Numbered from the stretch's first letter, positions 47,066-60,600 are shown. The stretch is 64,000 nt of DNA from Atopsyche davidsoni (GCA_022113835.1 JAILWY010000007.1:12005001-12069000); one strand, 5' to 3'. Program-made: numbers and translations. The notes: generated from the letters alone by a model not told the origin.

Positions 47066-48137
47066 CAGGTAAAAGCAGATTTGCTTAAATCTACGTACTA
47101 AATTACCGTACAATCATTCTATTTATCATAATATAAATGCTGTCGAGTTACAAAATCCACTGTAAAAGGATTTTCCTAAATCTTGATATTTTAAAATTAT
47201 TTGCCTTTTTATGCTTATTTTAAAAGTCGGTGACATTCAAACAGAATTTTCGTAGAAAAAGTTTCTTTTGAAAAACCTTCTGATATATAAATATTTCTAT
47301 GAATAGATTTTTTCTTTAAATGTGAAATAAACAAATCGATTTATATTGTCTTTATAACATAATATAAATAATCAAACCAACTCTTGATGATTTTTCAAAA
47401 AAAAATAAAAAATTGTGAACATCTGATATTTGCTTTCAAATTTTTTAAATAAAAAGAATAACTTATTTTTAATAATAACGTGTTATGTTTTATAAAATAT
47501 TTATAATTTATTATTGACACAAATTAGTTATTTGAGTATAAAAATATAGAGATTAAAATAAATGAAAGCATGCACAGTTGTAATTAAATGAGACCTAAAA
47601 ATATTAACCATGTTTTCTGTGAAAATTGTGAAATATATTTAAATGTGGGCTTAAAAATTTACGAATTATTACAGCGACGTGGGGAGTCGCCATTATTTTC
47701 ACTTAAAAATAAATCCGACGCTATTTTGTGTGAAAATTCACAATAAACACTAAAGAATGGCCTATGTTTCATTATAATTACAACCGCGTGGGGTCCTCCC
47801 GTCAGGCGTGCACTACCGCACCATGCCCAAGTAATCTAACAGCTCTCCATGCTGTCATGATAGATAAAATCAAAATACAATGAAATTACGAATAAAAAAT
47901 ATGAAGAACACGTATAAAAAAGTATAATCGACAAAAAAAACTTTAATTTTTAATAGTAAACATTTTTTAAAATATTTTTGAAAGTTTAGATTTTTTATTA
48001 AAATTTATATTTAGACGTATAAATAATATATTACTACATAGTCATGGTTTTGATTTAAACACGATCGGTTTTGATAGATTTTTGCAAAAGTGGCGTGAAG
48101 TAGTTTTTGAAATCTATATCTGAGCATGCAAGTCTGT
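47066..48137. other. Non-coding stretch
   Basis: 47,675-47,865 is GC-richer (GCGTGGGGTCCTCCCGTCAG, CACTACCGCACCATGCCC). The rest is AT-rich, nothing coding. Confidence 0.4.
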
Positions 48138-48195
48138 GTATAATATACGAATAAAATCACATTCAACTGAATGTGATTTTATTCGTATATTATAC
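48138..48195. repeat. Near-perfect 58-bp palindrome
   Basis: Arms of 28 bp (48,138-48,165 and 48,168-48,195) are exact reverse complements, separated by only AC. The arms begin GTATAATATACGAATAAAAT. No mismatch is present, so the structure is recent or maintained. Confidence 0.95.
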
Positions 48196-48570
48196 TTTTT
48201 TAAAAAAACTTTTTTTCTTATTAAATTCGATGTATTAAATGTTTTGTACTGCACAAAACCACTCAAATGATACAATCATTATTTCATGTCTGCTTTTTCT
48301 TTTCCGAGACAGAGAGACGAATAAATCAAACTACAACTGCTACTTTGGCGTGGTATTTTATTTGGTTGAAATTAATGCAGCGAAATCCAATTAAGAATGC
48401 ACCAACACGGTCGGCCATACTGCGGGCTAAGTGCGCAAGATGGCTGAGCCACAGTCGCGGTAGTCCTTTTTATTTGCACATTAAAAATAAATTTACGAGC
48501 CTAACATGATTCACAGCTGTTAACAAATTCAACGATAAATAAATTGTGATATATTAAAAAAAAAAGTTCA

Positions 48571-48655
48571 GTTTGATAATGCCATCGTGAAACGTTAGCG
48601 AAACCGGTCACCAATAAAAATTCATATGTGGAAAAATCACTCAAGTATTTTACTT
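48571..48655. repeat. Family A repeat, copy 2
   Basis: GTTTGATAATGCCATCGTGA, then GTTAGCGAAACCGGTCACCA and GTGGAAAAATCACTCAAGTA, matches the reverse complement of 1,549-1,640 at most positions. It lies in opposite orientation to copy 1. Confidence 0.65.
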
Positions 48656-48659
48656 ATTA

Positions 48660-51326
48660 AAATACATACTTAAAGTAAATATGTATAACATATGTGACTA
48701 TTCTTGTATAGAATCAAAATGAAATAGTAATAATATAGCTTGTGTGGCATATTTGTATATAAGCAATGGTGAACTTTCCCATCTTATGGGGGTGTTTTTG
48801 CTATAAAGCTTATTATATTATTTTGTTAATAGGCTTATATACTATAACAGGTGAAGTAGAAATGCAGATATAAAGAAAATTATCTACATGCTGTAAAGTA
48901 CTTCATGGTTGAGTTAAATATTTATTGCAGACTCAATTCTATACAGAAAAGTTAATCTAATAGAAGGTTAAAAAAATTATGACTATAATTGCATTTCAAT
49001 AATAAATATCATTTATAACTAAGCTCTTTCAAAATTCTGTGACAGGTAAAATAAATGATTAAGGTAAAACTTGAGGCAATAAACAATTTTTTTTAATAAT
49101 TTAAAAAAAATACATTGTAACAGTTTTCAAATAGTAAATTATTCAGTATTCAGATGCGGGATTCATATAACGGGCCAATAAATCTTTCATGTGTAATATC
49201 AGGCGGAAGTAGTAGGAGCTACGTTCAACTGTACCGGAAATAGAATGGTCATAATGTATTGAATTTCAGGCGAAAATCTGGTCGAAAACAATCCAGAGTA
49301 TTTGGAACGGTATTCATTGGATTTATTTATTTACGCAATATGCGAAAAATTTTCCGAACTCTTTGAATGTATGAAATTTATTCTGCAATATTTGACAAAT
49401 GTGTTTTCAGGATTTTACAGGAATCAATCTAAATTTTGTTTCATAGTTTCCTTACCTTTTTGATATTTCAGTAAAAAATGCCATAGAAATTTTTCAGAGA
49501 CTGTTTCACAAAAAAATATATTATTTGTAAGGCACTTTATTTGTTTTACTTACTTGATAACTTATAATGCGAATGTATTATTTGTTTAATATTCAATTAA
49601 TACATGTAAGCATTAGATTGCCAAAATTTATAAAAAACTTATTGGAAATGTGTGGCTTCATGTGTATTTTCAATATGTTTTAAAAGAGATTTATAATTTT
49701 TAAAATTATCGTTAAAAAATTTCATATCAAATCATGGAATTTAATAAAAGTTGACAAATATATAAAATATTTTTGCAAATAGCTTCATAGGGATCTTAAA
49801 TATTTCATAAATTAAAAATCAGGGACACAAATTCCTTTATGTTTTAGTTAAAAAAGCATTTGGGATACATTTTAGATACAAAGTTTTTACTGAAAATAAT
49901 CAATTATGTTTTACATGTAAAAATATCTCTAAATTTTAATTTATTGAAGTCTTTAAATTTTAAAACATGATAACGAAAATAAGAAGCAGTTGTTTTCTTG
50001 AAAAATATTTCTGTCCTATATTTTTCACGCGGTCCTCATAAGGTTTATTGTTCAGTCGAATCCTCGAAACAAACCTGAAAAAAGCAAACAAAAAACAGAA
50101 ATGTCGGAGCAGTCACAATACACCTTCGAGCTTCATTACATAAATTTTCAATCAATGCTCATTTTGTGAGCATCTTAATTACTGAAACTTTCTGTCGACC
50201 GGAAATATAAAAGCAGGACCGGCTATTAATCTCTTATAGAATTAATAGATTGCTCAGGATATATTTCTTCCCTAAAAGAAAGAGACTTGGACGTGCCGGA
50301 GATTTATTTGGAACACATGTTTCCTCTGAGATTTAATACAGGGTTGGGAAGAAGGCATCGCCATAGTATTGTAACTAACAATTAACAATTATAATATTTA
50401 AAAAAATTATAGAAAACGACGAAATTTTGGAATTAATGTCATAAATAGTGAAACCAATTTTACAATATTGATGCAGTATAAAGTCACAAAATAAATAAAA
50501 CAACTAAAATATATATAATATTGATCTAAAGTAGGCTATTTCAGAAAACAAAGAATCATTACTCATATAATTTTTTGAAAAATATTTTTATAAATTGCTT
50601 AGAAATAAAATTAAAATAAATAGCGAAACCCTTATTTTCGTAACTCTTCCTTTTCTTGGACTTTATCTTATTTTTCGGCATATGGTAGAGAGGGTTGATA
50701 CGGGGGTTGTCAGATATACTTTATTGTCCAAGGCGCTAAGAAAAAGGAGTGCAGGTATTAATTAGGATTTGACACTTCCTTCGTTAACTACAATTAGGGA
50801 ACAAGAAAAGGCTTTTTTGTTATGTGACAAATAACTTACTTCATATAGAGCTTAACATTGAAAACTCACTGGAGATTCACCAAATGTTATATTTTCTCTG
50901 TCTTTTTTTTATGCTGAATATTTTTTTAAATGTGGTTTTATAGGAGGATTCTTAAAATACCATGGTTTGACAAAATACGCAGACAGAAAATTCCTGACGA
51001 AGGTAAAAAAACCTAAAGTTCTTTATTTTGGACATATTTTTCTGAACAAATTAGTGCAGTATTTTTTAAAGTAACTTTTTAAAAACCACTCAATAAAAAA
51101 AAGTTTCCCTAATAAAATAAAAAATAAATAATATTTAGGTATTTAAAAAATAACTTTAGATTTTATGCAGTATTTAAAATGTAATTTATATAACATTGTT
51201 TTGGAAAAGTTATCATATATATATTTAAAAGATAGTTAGTTCAAAATGTATGTAAGACGCTGCGAATATATTTAATGATTAAGAGTTTTTCTGTTTTTTT
51301 TGTATGCATAAAACTCAAAAGAAATA
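48660..51326. other. Non-coding stretch downstream of the minus-strand gene
   Basis: AT-rich with a modestly GC-richer portion at 50,030-50,350 (CTTTCTGTCGACCGGAAATA, GACGTGCCGGAGATTTATTT). No exon that I can support. Confidence 0.4.
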
Positions 51327-51332
51327 TTTATT
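51327..51332 (-). terminator. Poly(A) signal of the minus-strand gene
   Basis: On the minus strand AATAAA lies about 60 bp after the TAA at 51,393. The hexamer is common in AT-rich DNA, so its position after the last exon is the main support. Confidence 0.5.
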
Positions 51333-51392
51333 CACAAACACCGTCTCTTGAGTACTCATTATGCTTAAATAATATTCATATTTAAAAAAATC

Positions 51393-51611
51393 TTACTTGT
51401 GATTTTTCCTTGCACGTCTTATTAACTGAACTCGTGGAATTGTCTTGTTGTTTTGGACAGACGGTTCCTTGAGGGCGGTTGAACTGTTTTCGGACTGTCT
51501 CTCTTTATTTATTTCCATTGTTGTGTTGTCCTCCGTCTGTTTTTCTCTATTTTCTGCGTTAAGGCGAGCTGAACTGCCGCTGTTCGTGAATGTCAGGCTA
51601 CGCAGAGCACT
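51393..51611 (-). CDS. Exon 10: hydrophilic C-terminal tail and stop
   Basis: The acceptor is CCTGTTTCAG, phase 0. It encodes 72 residues that are polar and then basic, starting SALRSLTFTNSGSSARLN and ending IRRARKNHK before TAA. No repeats or cysteines; probably a disordered tail. The bases around the stop (CACAA|GTAAGA) would also make a good donor, so an isoform splicing over the stop cannot be excluded. An AATAAA about 60 bp downstream favours this as the last exon. Confidence 0.78.
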   Translation of the reverse strand, partial: SALRSLTFTNSGSSARLNAENREKQTEDNTTMEINKERQSENSSTALKEPSVQNNKTIPRVQLIRRARKNHK

Positions 51612-54600
51612 CTGAAACAGGATGGACAACCATTTAAAAATAAATGAAAACTTTAATTAAAAAAAAATAACTATTTTCAAATTATTTCAAAACACGAGAA
51701 AAAATTAAATTTAACTGAACTTTCCTTTAAATATACGCTTATAAAAATTTTATGTCGCGAAGCACTTTTGAAATTTTTTAATTAAGCAAGTTCTCAGTTA
51801 AAGAATGCTTATTTTTTAAGTTTGAATTAATGTTTTACGTAAACGTATATTAAATGTCAGTATTTTTTAATTCTTTTTATAATTTTAATTATTGTTTAAT
51901 ACACCAAGATATCCGTAAGAAAATCTATAATGTTTTGGTAACCATACATATTTAAATCGTGTCTTTTGCATGTTTATCTGTAATATTTTCAATGTGATGA
52001 AATGATAAAAATTAAAAAAATATACTTAAAGAAAATTATTACAAATTTGACAATTAAAAAATAATTATTAAGTAAATAATGTTTTTTAAATACAGAAATT
52101 TCAATTCACTAAAGTACTGATTTATTTGTTATGATAAATTATTGAGACGCTGTTGCCAATTTTTTTTTTTTTTTAAATATATTTCTTCGTTATCCCAAAC
52201 AACGAAGGCTCTATCTGTATTTTTGATTCCCATTTCCGTATTCAAATACAAGAATTACGGCGAAATAAAGTCTAGTCGACGGAAAGAAAACAACCTTGGG
52301 GGTTGATTCCTGGAAAAATGGTTACAGATTATTGTTTGTGTATTTTCGATTAGTGATTTCAAAGAATATACAGAGCATCTTACCTTTAGAAATACGAAAA
52401 TATTTTTTTGCATAATCAAAATATAACAGAATTATTTGCAAACAGTAATTTAATTTAGGTCTATTTGCGTTTATTTAATTATATATTTTTTGATGTATAT
52501 AAAATCAGTTTTGTACTTCATTCACATTTTATTTAATGCAAATTTTTATATTATTGAATTTCATTGAGTCTTTGTTGTTAGTGAGTAATCATATATAATT
52601 TTTTTTATTGTTGTTTAAAAACATTGTAAACTGAGAAAAAACCGATCCGGTAAATATAATAATGAGGGCAGTCGTATGCTACTGAACTGAAACTATTTTT
52701 ATTAAATATTTAAATGATTAACTCACTCAGTATTTATTTTTAAGATGGGTAATCTTAACTTACCTGTACTTTGAACCTGCTCCACACTAATGCTTCTTCC
52801 AAAGACTTGAAGAGCTTTCCATCCACTTCTATCGAAGTACCATCGAAGATTACCAAGTCGTCAACAAGCAAGTCTCCGTCAATTTCTACAAGCCCGGTGT
52901 ATATTTGTAGGAGATTTTGCTGTTCAGGTAGAAGGAAGTCACATTTATTACTGTCGTCTGTGAAACAGTTTAAGAACAAAGTTTTTTGCACAGTGAGATC
53001 TTGAATTGACACCGGACCTTTAATGCAAAAAGAAAAATATTATTTCTTTATAGGTGCACAGCTATGAAACTCTCATATAAATATTTTGTTAAATTTGTAC
53101 TATGTTTTTTCTCAATTAAAGAAAGTCTATTTTATATTAGTAATTTAAATAGTTTAAATGCAAAACAGTCTTGCCAAGCACTCTGCTTTCAAAACATAAA
53201 AAGTAGACATATAACTTTATATTTCTTTTAATAAAAATATTATAAATATATAAAGCACGATTATGGTTTATGTCCTTGGTTTTGACGCTTAAATATTTTA
53301 GGGTAGGTTAGTACTCAAAGGCGTATCTGAAATTCTCACTTTGAGGTCTTCTAACAGTCAAAATTAATTCTGTACGTTTATATGAAAGCATGACATATTA
53401 AATAATGTACAAATTTAAATACCATAATAGGATACAATGTCCTTAAAAAAATATTAATATTATATTTAAATTAATGAAATATGTATTGGATGCTACGATA
53501 CAAAAATAAATTTCATTAACAAACCTTGTAGTTAAAAATAACTTTTGATTAAAAATAAGCCTATGTTGCTAACGTGTATACAGACGTTTTAATAGTTTTC
53601 TAAAACGCCTTTTGCAAATCAAGTCAGAGATGGAGAAAATATATGAAGCACGGCATGACATTTTAATAAATGTTTTATTTTCACAAATTCTTGTACAGGG
53701 GAGACTCAATATATCTTGTAGAAGATAGTGAAATACAATTCATTGTACATATTATACTTTCAAACGTATTGAGCCAGAATGATTTGCTGAAGAAACCTGA
53801 AGTAAAAAGAGGCTCTCAGTTCTAACTGACTACTTCTGAATGAAAAATGAAAAACCCATTCGGAGAACACAAGCCCGCTGCCTGAAATACTCACGATGTC
53901 AGCATTTTTCAGGCAAGGTCACGTAGAATGAAAATAAAAAGCTGTGCTTTGTTTAGCTCAGTTCGTTCGCGTATTATACGCAACGTTTCCATTTAAATCG
54001 AGGCTTACGCGAATATCAGTTTTAATTTTTTTCAGTAGCAAATGCTGTTTTCATTCTCTCGACAGCTTTAAATTAAATGTAATCAAGTTGAAACGACATT
54101 TAAAAATATTCAAAAATTTTATCTCGTGCACATTATATTTTCTCAAAGAAATAAGTTTTTTTTTTGGGGTTAGAAACAACAGTAATTTTAAGTACACAAA
54201 TGAGCTTAGTTTCAAGATTTGACGTTTGTCAGTTCAAGTTAAACCTGAAACCAATAAATTTTTAGTCTTTTTAGCAAAAAAAAAATACATTTAGCACATT
54301 TTTGTTTATATTAAATATGTACAATGTAAGTAAGTAAAGTAAAGTAAGAACTTCTAAAAGTAGACAATCTATGTCTACACTATTGTAACGAATTGCGTTA
54401 GTTTCACCCAGAAAAAAAATTTTTTTTGTATAGAAAGTATAATACGTAAATATTATTTTGTCGATTTGACCTTGAATTCTGTTACACCGATCGCCGAGCA
54501 AATACGGCGCGCGCGCATGCCCCTCGTCCCGCAGTTATCGATTTTTACAAATCAGCAGGACCAGTGACGTCACGCAGAACTCGCGCCTCTCGCTTGGAAT

Positions 54601-57600
54601 TTGCATAGCGACAGTGAGAGTTTTAAGAGATCATTTTTCGAGAGGGCAACATTGTCGCGGAGTAACGGAGATTTCAAAAATTAGAATTCGATGACCGGAC
54701 GTGGGGGTTAAGAAGTAGGCCACGGGGCCACACAGAGGAATTTTGCGGAAATTACGAGGAAGCCGGAAGGCGAGAGAGACGCTGGGGACGCGGAAGGATC
54801 AGGATGGAGATTTTTGATTGCTAGTGTTTTGAGTTGTAAAAAATTACTTTGGATTTGAATTTTAACTAAATGGTGGAATCTGTGAGGTGTTGTGCCGAGA
54901 AGGAACATTGGATCATCGAGATTTCGCCGGAGGGATAAAGATTTGTCATATTTCTTTAATTAAATTACGTTAACGGGATTGATCAGTCCCATCTTCCGGC
55001 GGCCATTGCTGTGTAAATGCATAGCATTTTGCTAAATTAGTATTAATGAGGTTAGGTGTAAATTGTCATGTATTATCATATTGTATTATCAAAAGGTTCG
55101 ATCCCTAATAATGCAGAGATAATTATTCTATTGTTTTATTGTAACCGCGAGAGTTTTAAAATATATTTAGTAATATTATTAGCGAAGCTAATTAGATTCT
55201 GGAATGAATTAATATTTTTCTGTACGTTTGCGTTTCGGTAATTTTAATTCTTGGTTAAACATCGTATATGATATGTCGTGACTTTAGGGAATATTAAAAC
55301 GGATTAATTTACGGTTTTTTTTTAATGTATTTAAGACAGAAGTCGGAAATATTTGTTTGAGATTTATTCGGGTTCGATCCCCGATATTTTTCGGATGAAT
55401 TGTTTTCCGATTTTAGTTATTTTAAGGTAGTGTTTGGTGTTATATGTTTGTTTTACAGGGCGTTCTCAAATAGTGTTAAGTTAAACGGAATTTATTTGAA
55501 ATTGGTTATAATTAATATAATTATTTGTTGTCTTTACGATAATTCGGAGGTTGCCATTTTTGAGTTCGTAAGCGCGCGCTGTTCGGAAAATTCTGTATTG
55601 CGAGTTAAAAAGAGTAGCATTCGGGAATAGGCTTTACGCCAACGTCAGAGCGCTTAGGTTGCGGGGCGCTGTCAGATACGGCGAGGAAACAGCTGGGAAT
55701 GTGCGGCCATGTTGGAATTTTATATATTTACAAACAAATGTCAGAAAGCTGTCAGTTAGTTTGGTTATGTGTACAAATCGATTATCGATTTTGAATTTAC
55801 GAGTGGTTGTTTTAAAGCGTGAATATTTTGTGTATCATATTTTTCTATAGGACGTAATATATTGACGGACGCGACGATAAGCGGTATTAATGAAACGGTT
55901 TATTAGGATAACGGTGGGTGAGGAGAATATTTGTTGGTTTTACAGGGAATATAAGTCGAACTTATATTATTTATGGTTGGGTTTTAATTATTTAGAACGT
56001 GTTTAGAGAGTCATTGGAGATATATTATATATTTTGGTGGATATTTTAAATTCTAGATAGATAAATTATAGGGTTTACTTGGTCGAGTGGTGGTATATCC
56101 GATAGCTTAAATAAGAGTCATAGTGATTTAGTAGGGAATAGTATCGAGTTGTTTGGACCTTTTATTGCAGAGCCAGCAGTTCCAGCGGGAGTGTATTTAG
56201 TAAATAACTTAGTTATAAGGTATTAGAGTGTGTAGCTTGTCCGCCCTCTCGTAGATAGTGTAGTTTAGTACCCGGTATTACTAGGGAGTTTGTATTTTGC
56301 TCCAAATAAGCCCTGCTTTAGGCTCTCATTGATTTTGCGGCGTACCTGGCTTCCGATGACCGTGTTATTATCCTATTGGTCAGCAGCGTTTACTATTGAG
56401 ACAGGGTTTGGTCCACTATCTTGATCTCCATGAGGGGACGTCACTCCGATTACGAGTGGAAGAAGGCCGGTCGGGCGGCATTGGGGTAGTGGTCTAGGTT
56501 TGACAAGAATCCTGTGGGTGCAATAAACTTGACGCAGCTTTAACCCGGTTTCGGAAATCTTGAACGTTTCAGTGTCACCATACCAAATTATAGTTACTAA
56601 CAGTAGGATTTAGAAACGTAGCGATTGACACCGTAGAAATAGAAAACGGAGAGTTTGAGGAGCGATTCTAAATACGGGAAGATTCAAATGCAGCATCAAG
56701 ACATACTTCATATATCTGAAGGGCTAATTCCCTTTGTTCCTGCAATATTATAATTTCATCAGCGACCTCTGGTCGTCCAACGGATCCAGAAAGCGATAAC
56801 TGCTCTAAAGGCAATTCGCTCAGCATTTCATCGGAACGAGGCAACAATCGGGACACTGCATTAGCAGCTCGCATCTTTAACTCTAATTTTCTTCGGAACG
56901 AGGCAACAATCGGGACACTGCATTAGCAGCTCGCAACTGTAACCTAAATTTCTTCGGAACGAGAATATACTGGATCCTGTTTGACGGTTAGAGGAAGTTG
57001 TCAAATGCGACTAAAATTCTTTACATTCTCGTATCAACGGATCGCACTTCTAATTCTTCGATCGGATTTGTTTGGTTTTTATTCAAGATAAAATCCTGTT
57101 CGTCTTCAGTTAAATATTAGGACAAAAGGGTTCACCTTTCAGTCGGAGTTTGTACGCGGAAATAGCTTCTTCGATTTAGTTCGGCGGAGATTGGGTCGCT
57201 GCCTCTTTTGAGTCAATTCAACCTTAAGTTGGACTGGTTTAAGGGAGTCAAGGGGAGGCGAAATATTAAATCCGTTAATATTTCATGGTAAGGCGACAAT
57301 CGTAGGTAGGGGGGGGGCGGTCTGTTACCGAACCTTCCCATCTACATTAACCTCACGGGATTAAAATAAACTTCAAAACAAACAAGTCCGAGAAAACTTT
57401 AAAATTAAGATTTATATTTTAAGGGTAGTCATAGTAATCGTTAACATTGGGTTAGGTCAGTTTAGACGTGACACCTTCAAGGGAGTCAGTAGTATTATTA
57501 TTTTACGTTTAGGGGTTTAGTTGTTCAAGTACGTTTGGGTCCGAGTCATCCTTTTAGCTTAACTTAAAGGTTGACAAAGATTCAGTCGGACCTTTCCTCT

Positions 57601-60600
57601 TAGATTTAAGGTCTAAAAGGTCGGGAACGTCACACTATATATAAAAAGAAATGAATGATGACTTATTTACTTTTTACGTACGTCTTTCATTGGTTTTTAT
57701 AGTTCTATTATTTGTAAACTATTCCTTATAACTCGTTGTATATTTGTGATTCAAGTAATGTGTGTTCATAATAAACGATCTTCAACGTATTGTAAATTTG
57801 ACAATTCTTTCATTTCGTTTGATATACACATATATTTTCGCTTTCTTTTCTGATATGAAATAAACGTATAACCTTTTACAGTGTTGTGTCTTCCTTTTAT
57901 TGCTACATCATTCTCAAGGTCTATTCCATTGACAGCAATCGATTCCATATTACCAACTAATATGTTCCTAAAATGGAATTTAGACGAAATATTTTGTTCT
58001 GTCGTTTTCGTCATGAAGTCATCCACTCTCTGACCTTGCAAGTTTTCTACAACCAAGCTTTCAACTCTTAGATCATTTAAAAACCTTAAATTTCCTGAAA
58101 TGATATGTATTTATTAAACATGTTAAAATAGTATGGTTATTTATCAAAATCATCTATTATACATAAAATAGTGTTTATACCTATTATTTGAGAATGCATA
58201 TTTTGTTGATAGGTATTTTTTAACAAATCATCTATATCAATTCCGTTTATCGTTGTAACTATCAAATTTGAAACATATACATCACTTTCAACACGATGGT
58301 TTTTAGTTAATCTTTCACGAATTGATTGTTCAATAATTGATGTAAATTTTTTCTAAAACAAATAAAATTAAATAATTATCTTACTCAATAAAGAGAACGA
58401 ATAACTAATATTTAAATCAAAGCATTTTTTTCATGAGTTATTTTATTTGCAATTTAAACTTTAGTTTGGTATTTCAGATATGTTAACTTTAAAAGTGGGT
58501 TTACTTGAAAGCTTCAATGATAATGTTTTTCAGAGTATTAAATGGTATATTTCAAAAGCGATGATTAGTTATTTTGAATTGTAAAAAAAATGTATTTTGT
58601 CTAAAACGAAGTGCTCAATATAAGTACGTAATGAAATTATAAGTTCAATAGGTAAAGACTGGTAAAGATTTTATGTACAATTGAATTACAAAATACAATA
58701 TCATACATTACGTGAGTTATTTCTTACGTCATCAAAATATTCAGTTTCTATAGACTCAGTTCGCAAGTTGAGGAAAGTCTTGGGTCCTTTGACAATGCCA
58801 GTGTAGTTTCTCAGGACTATATTACTAGGGTCTATATTATTGATAGTCATCCCGGGACTCACGATAATGTCCCAGGCGGAGATGGAACCCACGGAAGACA
58901 CTAGAATTCACAAATTTATGTTAAAATATTGTTTTCCAGGTGAAAACCTAACAATAATTTACTTATTTTGAAGGTCCGTCTTTAACTACCAAGAACTGCT
59001 CCGATTTATAATATTCCGTATTATTTGATAACCCAAATGGCAATGTTATAACAAAATATTTTTTTTTACTGAGTGCTTTTGCTTTTTAAACTAAAAAGGC
59101 GCTTATCACTAAAACGTCTTGTACTTACCTAATCATTTGACATTTTATGTGTTTTTTGCTCTCAAGCATAGCTTTTCTGAGTATTATGCTTATTAAAAAG
59201 TAAAAGCAAAAATAAAAAAACATTGGGAGTTGTAAATATTCATCAAATACAAATAAATAATAAACAGAAATAAAAATTGGTATTGAAGTTAAACATGATT
59301 TATTTGTTAATCTTAGTAGCGAACATTTATCGACTCATAGCACATTTATGAAATCTGCATATTATTTATATTTTACTGTATGTAAAACTTTTATTATTTT
59401 GTACGGAAGTATTCTATCGTTAAACACAAAAAGTATATGAAATTTCATACCATTTTCTAGAACCGTCTTCAGATACTGATCTGCTTTGAGTTCCTTCACC
59501 GCTATGGTTTTACCTTCAAACAAATGATCAGATATGTATTGTGTTTCAGTATTGGATAAAAAGCTGTTTGCGGTAAACGTTCTGTTGTTAACGCTCTTTA
59601 TATTCACGTGCGATGCAAATGCATTTTCAACCAGCAAATCTCCAGAAACCTTCAGTATCTCTGTTATCTGAAATAAATATACACCTTAAAGTAAGCACAC
59701 ACGTATTATAATACTTATGTTCGTAGATTCAGATATGTATGAATTTGTTGTTAATCATTCAATAATTTTGTGGTTTCTTGTGTATTGAATTGCTAGGTGT
59801 TTTCTTCTGTCTTACAACGTTTTATTACAGTACTGCGACCATCTTTATGATTGAGGTTCCAGTATTGGGACCAAAAGGTCAGGTAACAGAAAACGCCCAA
59901 GAAACCACAAAATCGTCTATTCGAATACATTGATATTGTAGTGGTTAAAACTGCTGAATTGTTTCCCGGTACATGTTTTTGATGATAATTATTTAACATT
60001 TTATAATATTTTTATTTTGACCAATTCAGGTATATTGTGTAAAAAATATTTCCGTAGTTGATTCACACATGAAATGACGATAAAATCCTTAAAAAAAAAT
60101 AAAACACAGATGGTATTCTAACCCACAAAGCAGTCAAATTTATTATTTTATTTTCTTACTTCTATAACAGTCTCTTTTTTTCTTTCAAGTTGCATGACCA
60201 TGTCTTCTAAGTGCGTTAAGGTCATATCTGTATCTTCAGTCATCCTTATTAGAACATCCGTATCAGTCAGGAGTGCATCATCAGGTGCTATCTCCAGGAG
60301 GTCCAGCCGTGCCATCGCGAGAGATACTTCCCCAGATAGTGAGATCACATCGTCATGTTCTTCATCATCTGATAGAATTCTTTGCATCTGGAATGTGATC
60401 TTATTGAAATATTGCGATTTGCGACCAATTAATATTTATTAGAAATTATTTTTAATATAAAAAAATAACTTACGAACGTCGTAAGCATATCAACGTCAGG
60501 CTGATTTTCATCGAGAAACGTTTGAATTGTTGAAAAACACTTTGATAAATAATCACTTTCATCTTCGTTTTCTAAAATTCAGTTCAATTAAAACTATACA

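Larger units (their letters stand above)
54480..57640. mobile_element. GC-richer insertion, probably retroelement-derived
   Basis: The base composition changes sharply at both edges. The first part starts with TGTTACACCG and could end with TTACTAACA at 56,602, giving matched TGTTA/TAACA ends as in an LTR. It contains a CpG-rich, promoter-like start (palindromic TGACGTCA at 54,565, TTATCGATTT nearby) and AATAAA at 56,522. Beyond it are a short minus-strand open frame, a 62-bp tandem repeat and a nine-G run at 57,309-57,317. I found no second LTR copy, primer site, target duplication or reverse transcriptase. It could instead be an unrecognised host transcription unit. Orientation is unknown. 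Confidence 0.35.
53018..57872 (-). other. 4.9 kb intron between exons 8 and 9, carrying an insertion
   Basis: All other introns of this gene are 86-1,152 bp. This one is long because of a block at about 54,480-57,640 that is visibly GC-richer than its surroundings. Outside that block the intron is ordinary AT-rich DNA. Confidence 0.65.

Noticed and set aside
47060..47080. CAG|GTAAAAG as a third recursive splice site
   Set aside because: No pyrimidine tract before it (preceded by ATGACGACAG).
52771..53004. Plus-strand frame opposite exon 9
   Set aside because: It is the antisense of a well-supported exon.
54480..57640. Complete LTR retrotransposon
   Set aside because: No pair of similar LTRs, no reverse transcriptase or integrase, no target duplication. 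Only LTR-like ends are visible.
60194..60442. Plus-strand serine-rich frame opposite exon 4
   Set aside because: Antisense of the acidic exon 4, which has consistent splice sites.
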